Positions 33,041 through 45,548 of a stretch of 64,000 nt of DNA are shown piece by piece. This DNA is from Agrypnia vestita (taxonomy: Eukaryota > Arthropoda > Insecta > Trichoptera > Phryganeidae): positions 1-64,000 of the forward strand of contig JADDOH010001981.1 of assembly GCA_016648135.1 (NCBI GenBank), read 5' to 3'. The notes beneath the pieces were generated by a model, which saw nothing but the letters and a program-made list of their open reading frames with translations, ran no database searches and was not told the DNA's origin. Made by a program: the position numbers and the translations under genes. Numbering within the stretch: position 1 is the stretch's first letter; the number at the start of each line of letters is the position of its first letter.

Positions 33041-35864
33041 GCCACTTGTAATTCACACTAGTCGCCCGCTTTCTATATAATTAATCTCAGAACTGTCACA
33101 ATATACTGTATTCCGCAGTGACGTCGTTCGTTTTATATACATTATCGAGTTTCTAGACGTTTCGTGAATGTACTCGGCATTTCTATCATTCATTCTAGAC
33201 CCTTCTAGTAATTTCTGATTTATCGTAGAACGTCCAGATTGCTACGAAATCCTCGATTATATATAATTCTGTATGTTTTTACATTTTTGACAATATTCTA
33301 GTCGTGAAGCATTGCAATAACACAATGGATTTTCCATTGAGAACTCAGACAAAATAAACCAGGTGGAGTAATGGTCCATTCAAATATTTTATGGCGCAAT
33401 GTGCTCTCCCAATTATTGCAGAATCCCCATTTGCTCCCTTTATTGGAACAAAAGAACAAACCGATTTTTCATTCGCTTACTCATACCACGGCAACCTTGT
33501 ACCGTATTGTGTTCACAGCGGTCATGTAGGAGTTATAACGGTAAAGGTACGCACGCACGTGCATTAAGGGAGTAATGAAACGTACATAAATAAATTTAAT
33601 TAAATTAATTACGATGGCGTATTCCCATGGACTACGTGAAGATTTTTTTAATTTTAATACGTGTTAATTGTATTCGGTAAAAATAAATACATCATTCTAT
33701 AGAAATATGACGTATTTTATTGCATTTCCAAATATAATTTAAGCGAATTTTTTGGCTGTTGTTGAGCTGGACAAAAATTTCCATATTTGGGCGCTAAAAA
33801 ATAATAAATATATATTTTAGATAAAAATTAAATGAGACAAAACTATTTTTTACATGGGAATATAAGGTATGGAAGTTTTTTATGGAAGATCCAAGTGGAT
33901 CTCGACTTCTGGAGTGAACGGCTGTGCATGCCATCAATTCAAAACAGAACTCGAAATACAAGGCGAAAAATCCCTTTGAAAACGGCCAGTGCTATCTGTC
34001 CGAAACGTTGGGTACAATATAACAGTCTTTCTCAAAACTACAATACGCGGGTTATCCTAGAAAATAAAGAAAATGTTTAACTTGCAAATCTTGTTTCATT
34101 TGTATGTTGTATTTTTACTACCGCCACCTCGTACACCACCACCACAGTCGAAAAATTTGTCATTCTCATAAACTAGTACAAATGTCGCCATATCTCATTA
34201 TCAAATCTATATTTTGATTGGCGTTTGACATTCTTTGTATGTGTATATGACATTCTTCCGAATTATTAACATTACACCAGAATACGCCTGAAAATTATTT
34301 CACATTTTTAACTCCTTTTAAGGCCAGTTTTTATACATTCAGAGTATTTCTAGTATGTTCGAATATTTCAAGAACACAACACTGGATTTTATCCCCGGGA
34401 GACAATTAATCATAATATATTATAAATATTTTTAATTTAGTATGTACGTAGTCTCGCTACAATATATTTTTTTGTCCATCATGAACACAAAAAAATGCAA
34501 AATTTTCTCGATATTTTGACAAGTAGTTACTTACTTTCTGGAACTGTTCTAAAATGATTTAAAATTTATTTATTCTTAAAATTGCTACAAAACAAAAGCT
34601 GGTTGTTTTTCTGTAAAATTTCAACCAATACAATAAAATTCAAATTGAGACTTCGCATATAAACGATTTATAATAAAAACTATGTTTTTATGGGTTAATA
34701 TTTTTTATTTTCTACATTATTTTGATTTCTAAACCATTTTAAATATATTGTGTAATATGTGAATTGTCATAAAATGATTTTAATTTGTACTATTAACATA
34801 GGAAAACTACTTTACTATGAAAATTACATTATCTATAACAAATCATTATGGATATACTCAATTATAGATATGATGACAACTCATTATATATCACAATCAT
34901 AGAAAACAACTCATTGATACTGACAATGTCAGTAGATAATCTATTTGACTAACTATATACTATACCACTGCCTACAGATTCAATTTCACAATAACTTTGC
35001 TTTTACTTGCTAGAATCGTCTGAGATAAATCTACTGCTTTCAATATGTATTTAATACGACGTCTGTCCACTCCCAGACACGCTTGAAGTGCCGTTATACT
35101 ATCGATCGAGAGATGTCGCCAATTTTCTTTACAAATGCAATGGGACAAAGGAAAAAGATTAAGCGGAAACCTGTACCGACGTCAGAGATGCCGGAAATAC
35201 GGAAGCGCTTGAAGTTAGCTGTCATAACTCTATGGTTTTAGTTAAATATTTTAACAATTACGAAATCTGTTTTAAGTTTGTATACCTATATTTACAAATA
35301 AACGTAATTACTTAATAATATCCATGAGTTTTTTCTCTTAAGATTGACTAGTATAACATTTTGTGATATGGTATTTTATTTCCAAAATATTCATGTTATA
35401 CCCCTCATTTTTTTATTATTATTAATTCTAAGGACAATATTTCAAGTCAAAGTGCAAGTATTATTGTACAGATAATTCAATTTATTCCATCCTCGATTTA
35501 CTGTGAGATTTGGTGTTGTATAGGAATTGTGTATTATTTTCAATATTTTTTATGTATATTTTGAGAACATAATTACTGAATTTCATCCACAGAGAGATAA
35601 TTACATTATAGAAGTCTCGCGAATACGGGGATTTATATGGGAAACGTATATGGAAGTCTTTATAGAACATACATATAAAAATATATACTGGTCTATAAAA
35701 GAAATTTTAAAAAATGAAATTATTAATTTTCTGGCATATTCAAGTGTAAATGTTAAATAATTCGGAAGAATATCCTATACACATCAAAAAATATATTGCT
35801 AAATAAAACAAATTAAAAATATTGAGCTATCATTACCAGCTGCGAAATCAATATATATCTGTGT
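33041..35864. other. Non-coding stretch, no recognised feature
   Basis: Mostly AT-rich. A more complex segment lies around 33370-33570, and a 42-codon Lys-rich frame at 35113-35241 has no recognisable domain. No exon with convincing splice sites was found. Confidence 0.45.
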
Positions 35865-36160
35865 CATAGGAAGGAGGACCATAGGTGTCTCTAGCATACA
35901 TAGTCCATTCAAATATATGATGAAAATTGATTAAGAACATACATACAACTTTCAAAAATTTAATATTATGTGGATGTTCTTACGGTCGAATCGGTGAAAC
36001 GTGCATTGTGTAAAGTGATCACTTAAGACAGCTCATACAGATCATAAGCCATGGGCTATCCTATAAAGACTTCTATATAAATCTTATATATAAGTCTCCC
36101 CTAAATAGCTTCTTCTCTCTGAGACTTCTATAATTTATCTTAATTTATTAAGTATTCTTT
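35865..36160 (+). repeat. Dispersed repeat family A, full-looking copy
   Basis: Shares TGTCTCTAGCATA, GGATGTTCTTACG, GTGAAACGTGCATTGTGTAA, AGTGATCACTT, CAGCTCATACA and GGGCTATCCTATAA with the copy at 51205-51495 and, in reverse, with 59775-60055. About 290 bp, with no obvious TIRs or tRNA boxes. Probably a SINE or other short non-autonomous element. Confidence 0.75.
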
Positions 36161-36204
36161 AATGTATTCACTGTATGTATGAGTAAGATTGTACAAATAA
36201 GAAG

Positions 36205-36430
36205 AATTTTAACTAATATTGATAATAACCCGGCTGTCGTAGTCCGGTGTATAAGAAAATGGCTTCTCATACTGGATTTCGAGTTCCGAATTCGATTCAA
36301 TGCTAGGCCGCAATACTACTCTATGATCCCGCACGAGTGCCTTTGCTTCGTCTGCGGCGCAGCGAGGAAACCATTTTAGCATCAAAAAATGCCAATCTGC
36401 ATGGCAAAAGTGGGGAGATGTTGCTTATAG
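36205..36430 (+). repeat. tRNA-derived SINE (family S2), copy 1
   Basis: GTAGTCCGGTGTATAAGAAAATGGCTTC.. is followed by GAGTTCCGAATTCGATTCAA. The spacing and sequence match the better preserved copy at 60115 (GGCTTCCCAC..GGGTTCGATTCCC). Pol III A- and B-box-like elements are present but mutated. Confidence 0.5.
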
Positions 36431-39040
36431 AAGGACCTACTCTACTGTATTGTTTCTCAAGTTAAGGTGTTAACTGTGATGTGTTTCGCTACAGAGCGTC
36501 ATGGCTTGTTGTAGCATAAAAGATTCATAAATTTTATTGTTGAGTCGAGAAGCGGAGAGAGAAGGTCCGTTGTCCTAGTAAAAAAGATTAACAGTGTGAT
36601 GGTACAAATTTGAAAGAAAACTAAATCCATAAATCATTAAAAACCGATAAAAAAAAGATAATTTTGCATCCGCAGATAATTTGTTTTTAATCTTGAAGAA
36701 GGATTTCCTTCCGATGTGGTTCCTTAGTAAATCTGAAATGGTAATTTGAATTTACCCTGTTGTTTCCCTTCAATAGTTTCAGTTGTTTCTTTATTTTATA
36801 ACACCTGTCTGCAGTCGCCCACCGTCTGCATCATTATTTTTATTTAAAACATCTCATTATAGCAGTCAGTTATAGCATTCTAAAGTAGGGACTCTCGATG
36901 ACGTATTTAGTATATGAGAATATTTTATCTGAATATATTTCGAGATTCTAACAGATTTACTATACTTTATTTAAGAGGGTACATAAAGAGTGTCGGACAC
37001 TACTGCCCCACCAATCTAAAAGGCAGTAAATCCATACTTTTTGAAAAATGTTTTTTTTGTGGTTTTCGGGTCATATTTTACGTTTCTAATAAGTTTGTTT
37101 GCCGTATTTCCATCAAAATATTAAAATATAACGTCGCTGTACATATAATTAAGCCTATGTAACGTTTTAGTACATTCTGAAATAAACGAATGAAACTGTT
37201 TTAAAAAATAATTGCACAGACTAGATTTATAAAAAATATTTAAAATAATTACTAGGCAAAAAATAATAAAATAATTCCAGATGAACGGCAATGTTTTTCT
37301 TAGAATATCTCCATTATTTATATGAAAAATTGACAAATTGATTCGTTCATCTCAGAATTTACTAAACGGCACATTGTCTTTATTATATATACAGCGACGA
37401 TAAGCATTTTTAATTTGCAATATAATGTAGCTTAATTGCAGTTTTAAGGTTTTAACTATATAAAAATACCTCAAATAATAATAAAATAATCTTTTTTATC
37501 TGTATTAATTCAATATCTCTTGAATGGGCGAAAAAAACAAATTTAAAACAGATGTGACAAAAATGCTAAAACTCGGCCAACTATAAAAAAATGACTTTGT
37601 ATCTTAATTATATTATTATTATATTCCTATATTGAATCATGTAAAAATTTTATCCATAAACCTTTTAAGTTTCTATTATATTTTAAATAAAAAATTAAAT
37701 AATAAAAAATAATAATAATAATAATTTGAATGATAGAAATTGCTACATTCACGTTCCTTGATTTACTCAGCAATTTGTTAAATGGTGATCGCTTTAGTGG
37801 AGCAGACTACCATAAACAATAATAAATAAAAAATCTTGTGCCCGCCCTTCAAAATGTGGCGCGCATGAGGCATGAACTTAGATTATGCTACTACTATCGA
37901 TGCTGTAAATGTACAATGGGCTGTGGTACCACTGGAGGTTGTGCTCATCTGAAATAAATACACTCTTTCAGAAGCATTTTTTTGTTAAAAATATACTTGT
38001 ATCAATTAATTACATTTCTTTAGAAATATTTCATATGTATTTTCCAATACATATTTTAGCCGTGAGTTAAGACTGGAGGAACAGCACCATCTAGCGTAGC
38101 CTAGCATTTTAGTAGCGTTAGTGACGGACATTGTCACATGGAGAATTCTGCATTTTTTTGGTTTTATTACCCAATTATTATTATATAACTCATCATTATT
38201 AGCACCATTTGTTACCGTTGAGAATTTTGTATTTTGATTATTTTTGGAAACGTCATGTTATTATATTAAATGAAGGATTAAAAATGTTTTGTTTTACAAA
38301 ATAATATCATCTTCATAATGTATTGGGACGCATATATTCAAGTCCGCTATAAATACCTACACTTTTGCGTTGTTTTGCAACACGTCTATTCAGGCGAAGA
38401 CGTGTATTGAAAATACAGCGCAATGCAAGTGACGTTTGGTAGTACAATATTTTAGGTATTACGTTTAGTTGCCTTATGATTGGGGCAGATTTTTTAAAAA
38501 TAATACTGATGGGTGGAGGGTTGTGTAGTTAATTTTCACACCCTTCTCAAGTGTCAAGTATACTTAATTTTTTACCCGTAGACACGTATTCTCCTCAGCT
38601 AGTGTTTAGTATTTATAAAATGTAAAAGTTCAAGAATATCAATATTATATGAAAATACACGCATTAATACTAATATATGCTTTACCAATGTCATATACCT
38701 TAGGTGAACGCCTATCAAATAATCCCCTAATTTATATGATAAAATGGTTTTTGCATGTTTTTTTTTTTGCATTTTGCTTTGAAAATGGTTAGTAACATAT
38801 AAAATAAGAGGGAGGTTTTTTTGAGAAATGTCAAGACATCTGTCAAACATAGAAAGTGATAAAGTACATAATATTATATAATAGCGGTAGAGATGATTTT
38901 TATCCTTATAGAGATGATATTTATATTCCTATACTAAAAATAGAGGGATATCCAAGACTTACCTAGGGATATTTTACTGGATGACAAAAAGAATATATTT
39001 ATGGTTTTTGTGTTTAATTTGTAGAACTCCATATTTATTT
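36431..39040. other. Non-coding stretch, no recognised feature
   Basis: AT-rich, with (AAT)n-like runs near 37700-37725. No coding frame with a recognisable domain. Confidence 0.5.
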
Positions 39041-39268
39041 TTAGCGAAATTTAAAATAAATTAAATTTTAATAAATATTATTATTAAGTTCTACGGGTTA
39101 AGTATTTTTATGTGTTACAGCTGTTTCGGCTTGTAAGGCCATTATCAAACAGTGCACTGTTTGATAATGGCCTTACAAGCCGAAACAGCTGTAACACATA
39201 AAAATACTTAACCCGTAGAACTTAATAATAATATTTATTAAAATTTAATTTATTTTAAATTTCGCTAA
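39041..39268. repeat. Perfect 228-bp palindrome without spacer (joined PLE termini)
   Basis: The arms of 114 bp (39041-39154 and 39155-39268) are exact reverse complements; the centre is AGTG|CACT. Each arm equals, with one substitution, the PLE terminus at 45549-45662 that follows a PLE C-terminal ORF. It contains a degenerate hammerhead-like core (TTGATAATGGC ... GCCGAAAC). Confidence 0.95.
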
Positions 39269-39324
39269 AAAAAATAGAATATAGGTACTTCATTTGATAG
39301 GATGAAGTCATATTGTAGATATAT

Positions 39325-39853
39325 ACAGGATATAACAGAGCTAGTCCACAAAACTTTACAGGTGGATTCCTGCCTTGATTATGAGTCTAAAATGTTCAAG
39401 CAGCGTGACTTTATATCAATAGTTAAGGAGATATGCGACATCAAAGTTTGCATATTTTTCAATATTTCTGACTTATATTTTACAAAACGTTGAAGTATCC
39501 TACAGTAACATATATTGGTTACGAAAAGTTAGTTTCGACAAAAGTTAAATAAAATAATAAAAACCCTGAAAAAATTCCATTTGGAAAACATTCCATTTTT
39601 TTATAATTTTATTTGACTTGTTTTAAAGTTAATAATTTTTACATATTAGATATAAGTAACTATAATGAAATTCCAAAGTTTTGCAAAAAATAAGTCAGAA
39701 ATATTGAAAAAAAATGCAAATTTTGATGTCGAATATTTTCTTAACTATTGATATTAGGTCATGGTTGCTTGAACATTTTCGACTCATATACAAGGCAGGA
39801 ATTTACTTGTAAAGTCAATACTTTACAATTGAACTAGCTCTGTTACACTATAT
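39325..39853. repeat. Foldback family B element with ~190-bp inverted arms
   Basis: The left arm starts ACAGGATATAACAGAGCTAG; the right arm ends with the complement of GTGTAACAGAGCTAGTTC. Internal shared motifs are TTCCTGCCTTG, ATGAGTC-AAAATGTTCAAGC and TTTCAATATTTCTGACTTAT. No transposase frame is present, so it is a MITE-like foldback element. Relatives are at 25345 and 29509. Confidence 0.8.
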
Positions 39854-40795
39854 ATATACCATATTACGATTTTTTTTAACTAATGAGAAACTTAAAAAAA
39901 AAACAATATAACTAATACAAGTTTGCGTCCTGTACATCATTATAACTACTTTTTTAAGAATGTATTTTACCACACTCATATTAGCTTCACTTCCCTGTTT
40001 GTTTGAATGGAGTCGCGTAATCAATATTTCACCCGCTTCTCAATATCCAATCAAGCTGAAATTTTTCTCAAATATACAAATTAATCAATTAATCCATCAT
40101 AATTAATTTATCATCTTTTTAAATTGGGAAAATTGTTAATGAGCTCACCAAAAGATGGCACTAGTTTCCTACCGAAATTATTATTAATATATCCTATGAA
40201 ATTATATACTTCACAAGCGCAATCAGAAATTGGAGTTGGTTTATATTGTGAAGTTCTAGTTGATTCATTCAAATTTAATCCTAAGGATTCCCTCCGGCTT
40301 TGGCGTTGTTGGTAAAAAGTTGTAAAAAATTTGCCTCTGGTCGAATTTTAAATTTCGGTAGCCGTTACAGACGCTAACTATAAGTTACATTTTCTAAGTA
40401 TATACTTCGAGTGCGAAATCAATTACAAAAATTTTTAAGACTAAAAAGTAGAAAGTTATATTACATTAAAAAAATATTTTTAGAAAAACACGCATATATT
40501 GAAATGTAAAAAATATGAAATTAATTTTCGCCCAAAAATTTTATCTCGCTCGGACAATAAAAGTTTGGACCCTCTCCTTCCATCAACAACAGATTTCTGT
40601 AATCCATATCAATATCGTAAGCGCCCACCTTTTATTTGGAGAGTGAGGCAAAAAATATTTTTTTTTACTTTTTAATACATTTGAATATAAGCGTGGTTTT
40701 TTCAAAAAGTGTATTTTTTATAGCATTGTATTCGCTAGGACGAAGTCATACTGTAGATGTATTACTGTTATACGAAGTTTATCAAGAAATGGCTC
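39854..40795. other. Non-coding stretch, no recognised feature
   Basis: AT-rich; the short frame at 40124-40315 shows no domain. Confidence 0.5.
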
Positions 40796-40985
40796 AGACT
40801 ACACCCCTATTAAGAAATCAACCCTCACCCCTGTGCAGCCGTGCACGGGTCCACGCAGCCCGCAATATCTCCAGAGGGCGCTAGTCGCGCTATTTGCCCG
40901 CCACAAATGAGGCCAAAGATGAATTATTCATACTCCTTTTGAGGGACCATCGCATCGCAGGGATCCGCCAGGGGGTGCTTAAGTG
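40796..40985. promoter_or_regulatory. GC-rich patch with a CTCF-core-like site
   Basis: CCAGAGGGCGCTAG at ~40871-40884 contains AGAGGGCGC, matching the insect CTCF core AGRKGGCGC. The surrounding ~190 bp is much richer in G+C than the flanks. One short core match can occur by chance, so binding is only a possibility. Confidence 0.3.
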
Positions 40986-41849
40986 CAGCTTTTTATAAAA
41001 TATTTCTTACCACCTGTCTGTTCCGAACCATTTCAAAATGTTTTAAATTTCAGAATTTCAACGCGAATACCGCTTTAGATCTCTGAATATCAAAGCGTTG
41101 GCAATTATTTCGAGTAGATTTCGATGAAAATACTACATATCTTTTGAAAAAGGTTTAAGATTTTTAATAAATTTTCAATGCATTTTCATCGAAATCATTC
41201 TCCGTAAAAAATCAATATTTATATGTCTAGGATATAGTGGACTTTATGCACTCGATAAGTGATATATTTATCAGTTTTCGATCAAACTTTTTAGAAAATT
41301 TTATTAAATAAATATCTGAAAATTTTATCAATTTAATAAAATTTACCAGTCTACTCCACCATCTGGTTAAAAATAACATGTGTTAAAATAGAAATCAATG
41401 ATTAAATAGTCAATATTCTATATTTTAATTGAATTGATCGGTTGCTGCAAGATTATACATTAATTTTGGTTGATATATTTCTTACTTCCGTTACAGGGAA
41501 AGTATATTTCTAATGAAAATATACTTTCAAACTTAGCTACTGTGTTAGCAAGATCGATTAGTTTAGGTTAGTTAGTTAGATAGCCCCTTGGTTAGCTAGT
41601 TTGAAAAATATACTTTCACTAAAATTATACTTCCACTGGTACATGTAATATGTACCTACACTTAATTATTACTTTAATGACGGCCTGCGCAAGTGTCACA
41701 TTGCCAGGTAAACATATGATAACCGGTGTTGCTCTTAGGTAAATATTTATCAAAATATATTGCCATTTTAATAAGCTACTGTGTACATATTACTATTTTT
41801 TTTGTATGCTTTTTAATTTCTCAATAGTTCCGCGGGATTAGGAATAAAT
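40986..41849. other. Non-coding stretch, no recognised feature
   Basis: AT-rich. Near 41500-41640 a short run TGAAAATATACTTTC recurs in both orientations, but no element was resolved. Confidence 0.45.
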
Positions 41850-42250
41850 CAATAAATGTGATCGGTCCATCTCTTTCGTGGTCTACCGACACTCTTTATA
41901 ACTGTCCAGGGCCTCCACTTCAATATTCGTGGCACCCATCTGGTGTCACTCTGTCCTATCCTCTGCTATATCCACTCTGTTTATTATTTTTCCATTATAT
42001 ACACTCTGTTATATCCTGCCCATTGCCACTTCAGTTTTGCAACACGGTCGACAGATCGACAACATTGGTTCGCCATCTAATTTCTTTTTTTCTTGTTTTA
42101 TCTCGGAGACTTACACCAAGCATCTGCCGTTCCATGAATCGTTGTCTTTTTATGCATTTTAATTTATTTTTTACACTTTTTTCTGTAAGATTTGTCGTCT
42201 CCAATCCATTAGTTATCATTGGTAGTATACATGTATTGGCATAGGGGAGT
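41850..42250 (-). pseudogene. LINE ORF2 C-terminal fragment
   Basis: The - strand frame 42219-42031 reads TNGLETTNLTEKSVKNKLKC, then RFMERQMLGVSLRDKTRKKE and IRWRTNVVDL. This matches the 'YGAETWTL..RAMERAMLGVSLRDRxRNExIRxRTxVxD' region downstream of the RT domain in insect LINEs. After a frame break, GQSDTRWVPRILKWRPWT and SVGRPRKRWTD complete the usual tail toward 41860. The RT catalytic core is missing. Confidence 0.75.
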
Positions 42251-44568
42251 GCTATTACGCCTCACGTTTTATGCAACGATAGTTGTAGACGTATACATCG
42301 AATGAGTGCAAATCAATTCTGGTAGGTATTTGCATGGAGGCGCTGCACTGGAAGCGGATGTTTTATCGAAAATGTGAATTAAAACACTCACTGACAATGA
42401 TGAATGTATTCACAAATATTTACAATGGAAGTTATTTAGTTAGTAAAAGTAGCAAAAGTCAGAATTTACTGGACGCGCGTAGGTATACAATAGTAAGACG
42501 TAGGTATACAATAGAACTCCCGTAAAGTTAATTTATATGATGTCCGAGGATTGGAAGTGGCCAGTTGGTCCCACTGCTAGTCTACAAGTCGCGGGCCTCG
42601 TGTGATTTAGTAACCGAGTTATATTTGTAGTACTACAAAATTGTATCTGCTACAATGACCTACAAGAAGTGCGTCTTGAAAAGTGTGCTATTACAAAATT
42701 TTCCAATCCATGGGGGGGTGGGGGTTGTTTTGGTTTTTAGGCATTTCATCCTTTGGTCTTAAAATTTTCTAAACCATGGCCGTAGAGTTGTTTCAGTTTC
42801 CAAATTTTTCCTCATTTAGCTACATAAACTTCCCAAAACATACGAATCAGCTAAAAAATTTCACAAAATTGAAATGTATGTAGTTTGAAGTATGACATAA
42901 TTTAATTTAAAGTGCGCGGTTTGAAGTGTGAAATTATAAGTTTGTAATAGTATTCGGTACGCTTACAAACGTGTGAAATGTACGCTTCACTATAACGTAG
43001 TAATGTAGTACTACATTGTAGTACCTAATATAGAGCGCACCTACCACTTGCACACATCATCAAAGGATGCATACGTGGCGGACGCGGTCTTTAAAAAGAA
43101 AAGAAAGGTCTTTAACTTTCTTGTAGCTATACATTCGTTAGCTTTAGTAACTTGAAATCTTTGGGTTTATTTTAAAAATTGCTATAATCAAAATTCAAAA
43201 TAAACCTGAATTACTCAAACCGGATTCAATCATTCTTAAATATAATTCTATAATAAAATATATTTTATTATACAATTATCATAAATTATAGATACTTTAT
43301 TACAATTACAGTCTAAGCACTAAGTTAGTGCACTCTATAGTAATGCACTATGTATTTATGATAGTCTAGATACTCTCGCTGTTTGCTAATCCATCGAATA
43401 ATTAGGTAGTTGAAGCGTTCCAATCCGAGGCAGCTGTCAGAATGCACGTAACGTCTTGCGTTTCAGCGTCACTTAGCTAATGACGTCATATATTCATCCC
43501 ACAACATCTCTCACTGCATCCACTGCAGAGAGATTAAATTCCTGTCTGATTTCTAAGATGCATTATGATATTGGTAACAAGGCATGGCATTCGATTGATC
43601 AATACAGACGATGTAATTCAATAGGAATGGGCTGCAGGCAGCACATATCAAATCCGATTATTCAATATGTAATTGGTAAATACCTATTCTAAATTAAAAA
43701 TTTCAGCAAACTAACATAATTTATTTAAACCAAATTGATTCATCAAAATAAATTAAATAGATCTGGTTTAATCAATTGAAATCAGAATGTTTTAAACAAA
43801 GTTTATTTTTTTTAAATTAATAATTTTCAACCACAACGTTTACGTTTTAAATATTAAACGTTTTCAATGTATTTATTTCCAAAACCATTAATTTAATAAA
43901 ATTAATTTCATCGATTTCAAGCAGTACTAGAATATCAAATAAACATTTTTAAGGTAAGCGCACCTTTGAAATCGGTTTAGGCATAAATCTGACCATCTCG
44001 AAAACATGTCAGATTTTAAAAGATTATATCTCAGAATAGAGATATAATAGAATACAGTAGATTAATATACAAGTATAAAAACATTGTACCATGCAATCAA
44101 CATATTTGTTGACACTAACAAGGGGGATATACGTTTAAAAATGTATTATGTCCTGGGAAGGTATTACACATGTCTCCGAGACATGCAATAACTTAAAATT
44201 TTAAAATTAAAATTTTAGGATGCAACGAAGTGCGCGCGCATCTTGCAACGGAATATTTTAACACCGTAAAGTCACAACTCACCAATCAAAAACTCAGATG
44301 GCGGTTTTCCGAGTGGTATTTAACCAATACCAATTCTTATAAAAGCGGCGTTGTAGTAAGACAAAGTCGAATAAAAATGGTGTTATGAAAATTTCATACT
44401 CTCCGAGTGCAGATATTGTTATGCATTTCCTAGTTGACGATGTATTTTTCATAATATGATTATGATCATATTCATAGTTTGTTATTATGGTGATTGAATT
44501 TTGTGCAAACAGTTTATTTAATCAAGACAAATTTTTTAGAATTGATTTAATATATTTTCTCGTTGCAG
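42251..44568. other. Non-coding stretch immediately upstream of first visible exon
   Basis: No exon with plausible splice sites was recognised. A TATAAAAG at 44338-44345 with a GC-rich start GCGGCG lies about 225 bp upstream of the 44569 exon and could be a chance match. The polypyrimidine/AG acceptor ends at 44568. Confidence 0.45.
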
Positions 44569-44736
44569 CGGACATATCCGGCTACCTGGTAAAGTACTGC
44601 GGGTCCCCGGGAATGGAGCGGAGGGCCGTGGACGACGGGACCCCCTTCCTGCGCGCCCTGCGGGAGGCCCGCGTCACCGTGAGGCCCGAGGGCCGAGGCA
44701 AGACGGATACGGAGAGCGCCTACTTCTGTGCGAACG
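44569..44736 (+). CDS. CPAMD8: CPAMD8-like A2M-family protein, window exon 1 (segment before FAMeT insert)
   Basis: Internal exon bounded by TTCTCGTTGCAG and G|GTGAGG, in phase 1 at both ends, 168 bp. It encodes DISGYLVKYCGSPGMERR and ends VRPEGRGKTDTESAYFC. The last part matches the V-x-PEG-x-x-[KE]-x-x-x-x-S-x-x-x-C segment that precedes the thioester domain in alpha-2-macroglobulins. A2M-family proteins are large secreted protease traps or complement-like factors; this segment belongs to the strand region linking the bait/A2M core to the thioester domain. The exon is much richer in G+C than the flanking introns. Upstream macroglobulin-domain exons were not found in the window. Confidence 0.8.
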
Positions 44737-45548
44737 GTGAGGCATTTTAAATTTCCGCCTGTTCCGCCTGTAAATTTTATTGTTATAAACGGTGAATTTT
44801 CACACCCTCCTATCGAAAATATCGGATTTGTTCGTTGTTCTTCTTTGGTGCAAACTGCTAGCGGAGCGGACATGTTGTACTATGTAATAGTCGCAAGGCA
44901 AATAACGCGATCGGGATAAAATTTTGCACACATGGCGGTGGTTGTATCAATTCTAAGCGCGCATGCGCATAAGTCAGTATGAACCTTGAAGTTGCTGTGG
45001 CGAAAGTGTTTATAATAATTGACTCGCCCTAGTACTAGCCCATCTAATTGGTATGTTAGCCTTTTATATAATATACTATAAAATGTACTAAGTAATCCAT
45101 AAAATAAAATAAATTAGTTTAAAAATTCAGAATAAAGTTTGTTATACAATTTTATATATATTAATACGTAATCACTTTCCATGTTAAAGCGTTTATCATA
45201 TTTATTCACGGGCTTTAAAGCCTATATACTATAGTCGTCTACCACCAAATAAACAATTGTGCTCAAAACTATCCAATGAAGCATTGTATAGATATTAGAG
45301 GAAGATTTTCGATCATGCACCTTCATCATCCTTCGAATAATTTTCACCTTTTTCCTTAGCTTTTTTGGGCGAAAATCGTTTTGACGAATTGCATTTTGCG
45401 GTAAATTTTTATTAGCTTTTTAAAATATATCACGCTATTTTTAAAACAAACTTAACTGGAACAACACCTTAAAACATATATACATTGATTGTATGACAGA
45501 TTGATTATGGCCATTTTGCAACAAAACATTAATTTTACTTTTTTTTTT

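Noticed and set aside
33832..34080. 82-codon + frame as an exon or PLE relic
   Set aside because: A GAAACGTTGGG segment looked PLE-like, but no CUGANGA core precedes it and no domain is recognisable.
35113..35241. 42-codon Lys/Arg-rich frame
   Set aside because: Too short, no recognisable motif, and no promoter or splice evidence.
41858..42244. 128-codon + frame with signal-peptide-like hydrophobicity
   Set aside because: The opposite strand encodes a recognisable LINE tail; the + frame is its shadow.
44547..44873. 108-codon - strand frame over exon 1
   Set aside because: Antisense shadow of a GC-rich coding exon; similarly the - frames over 52988-53215 and 54234-54545.
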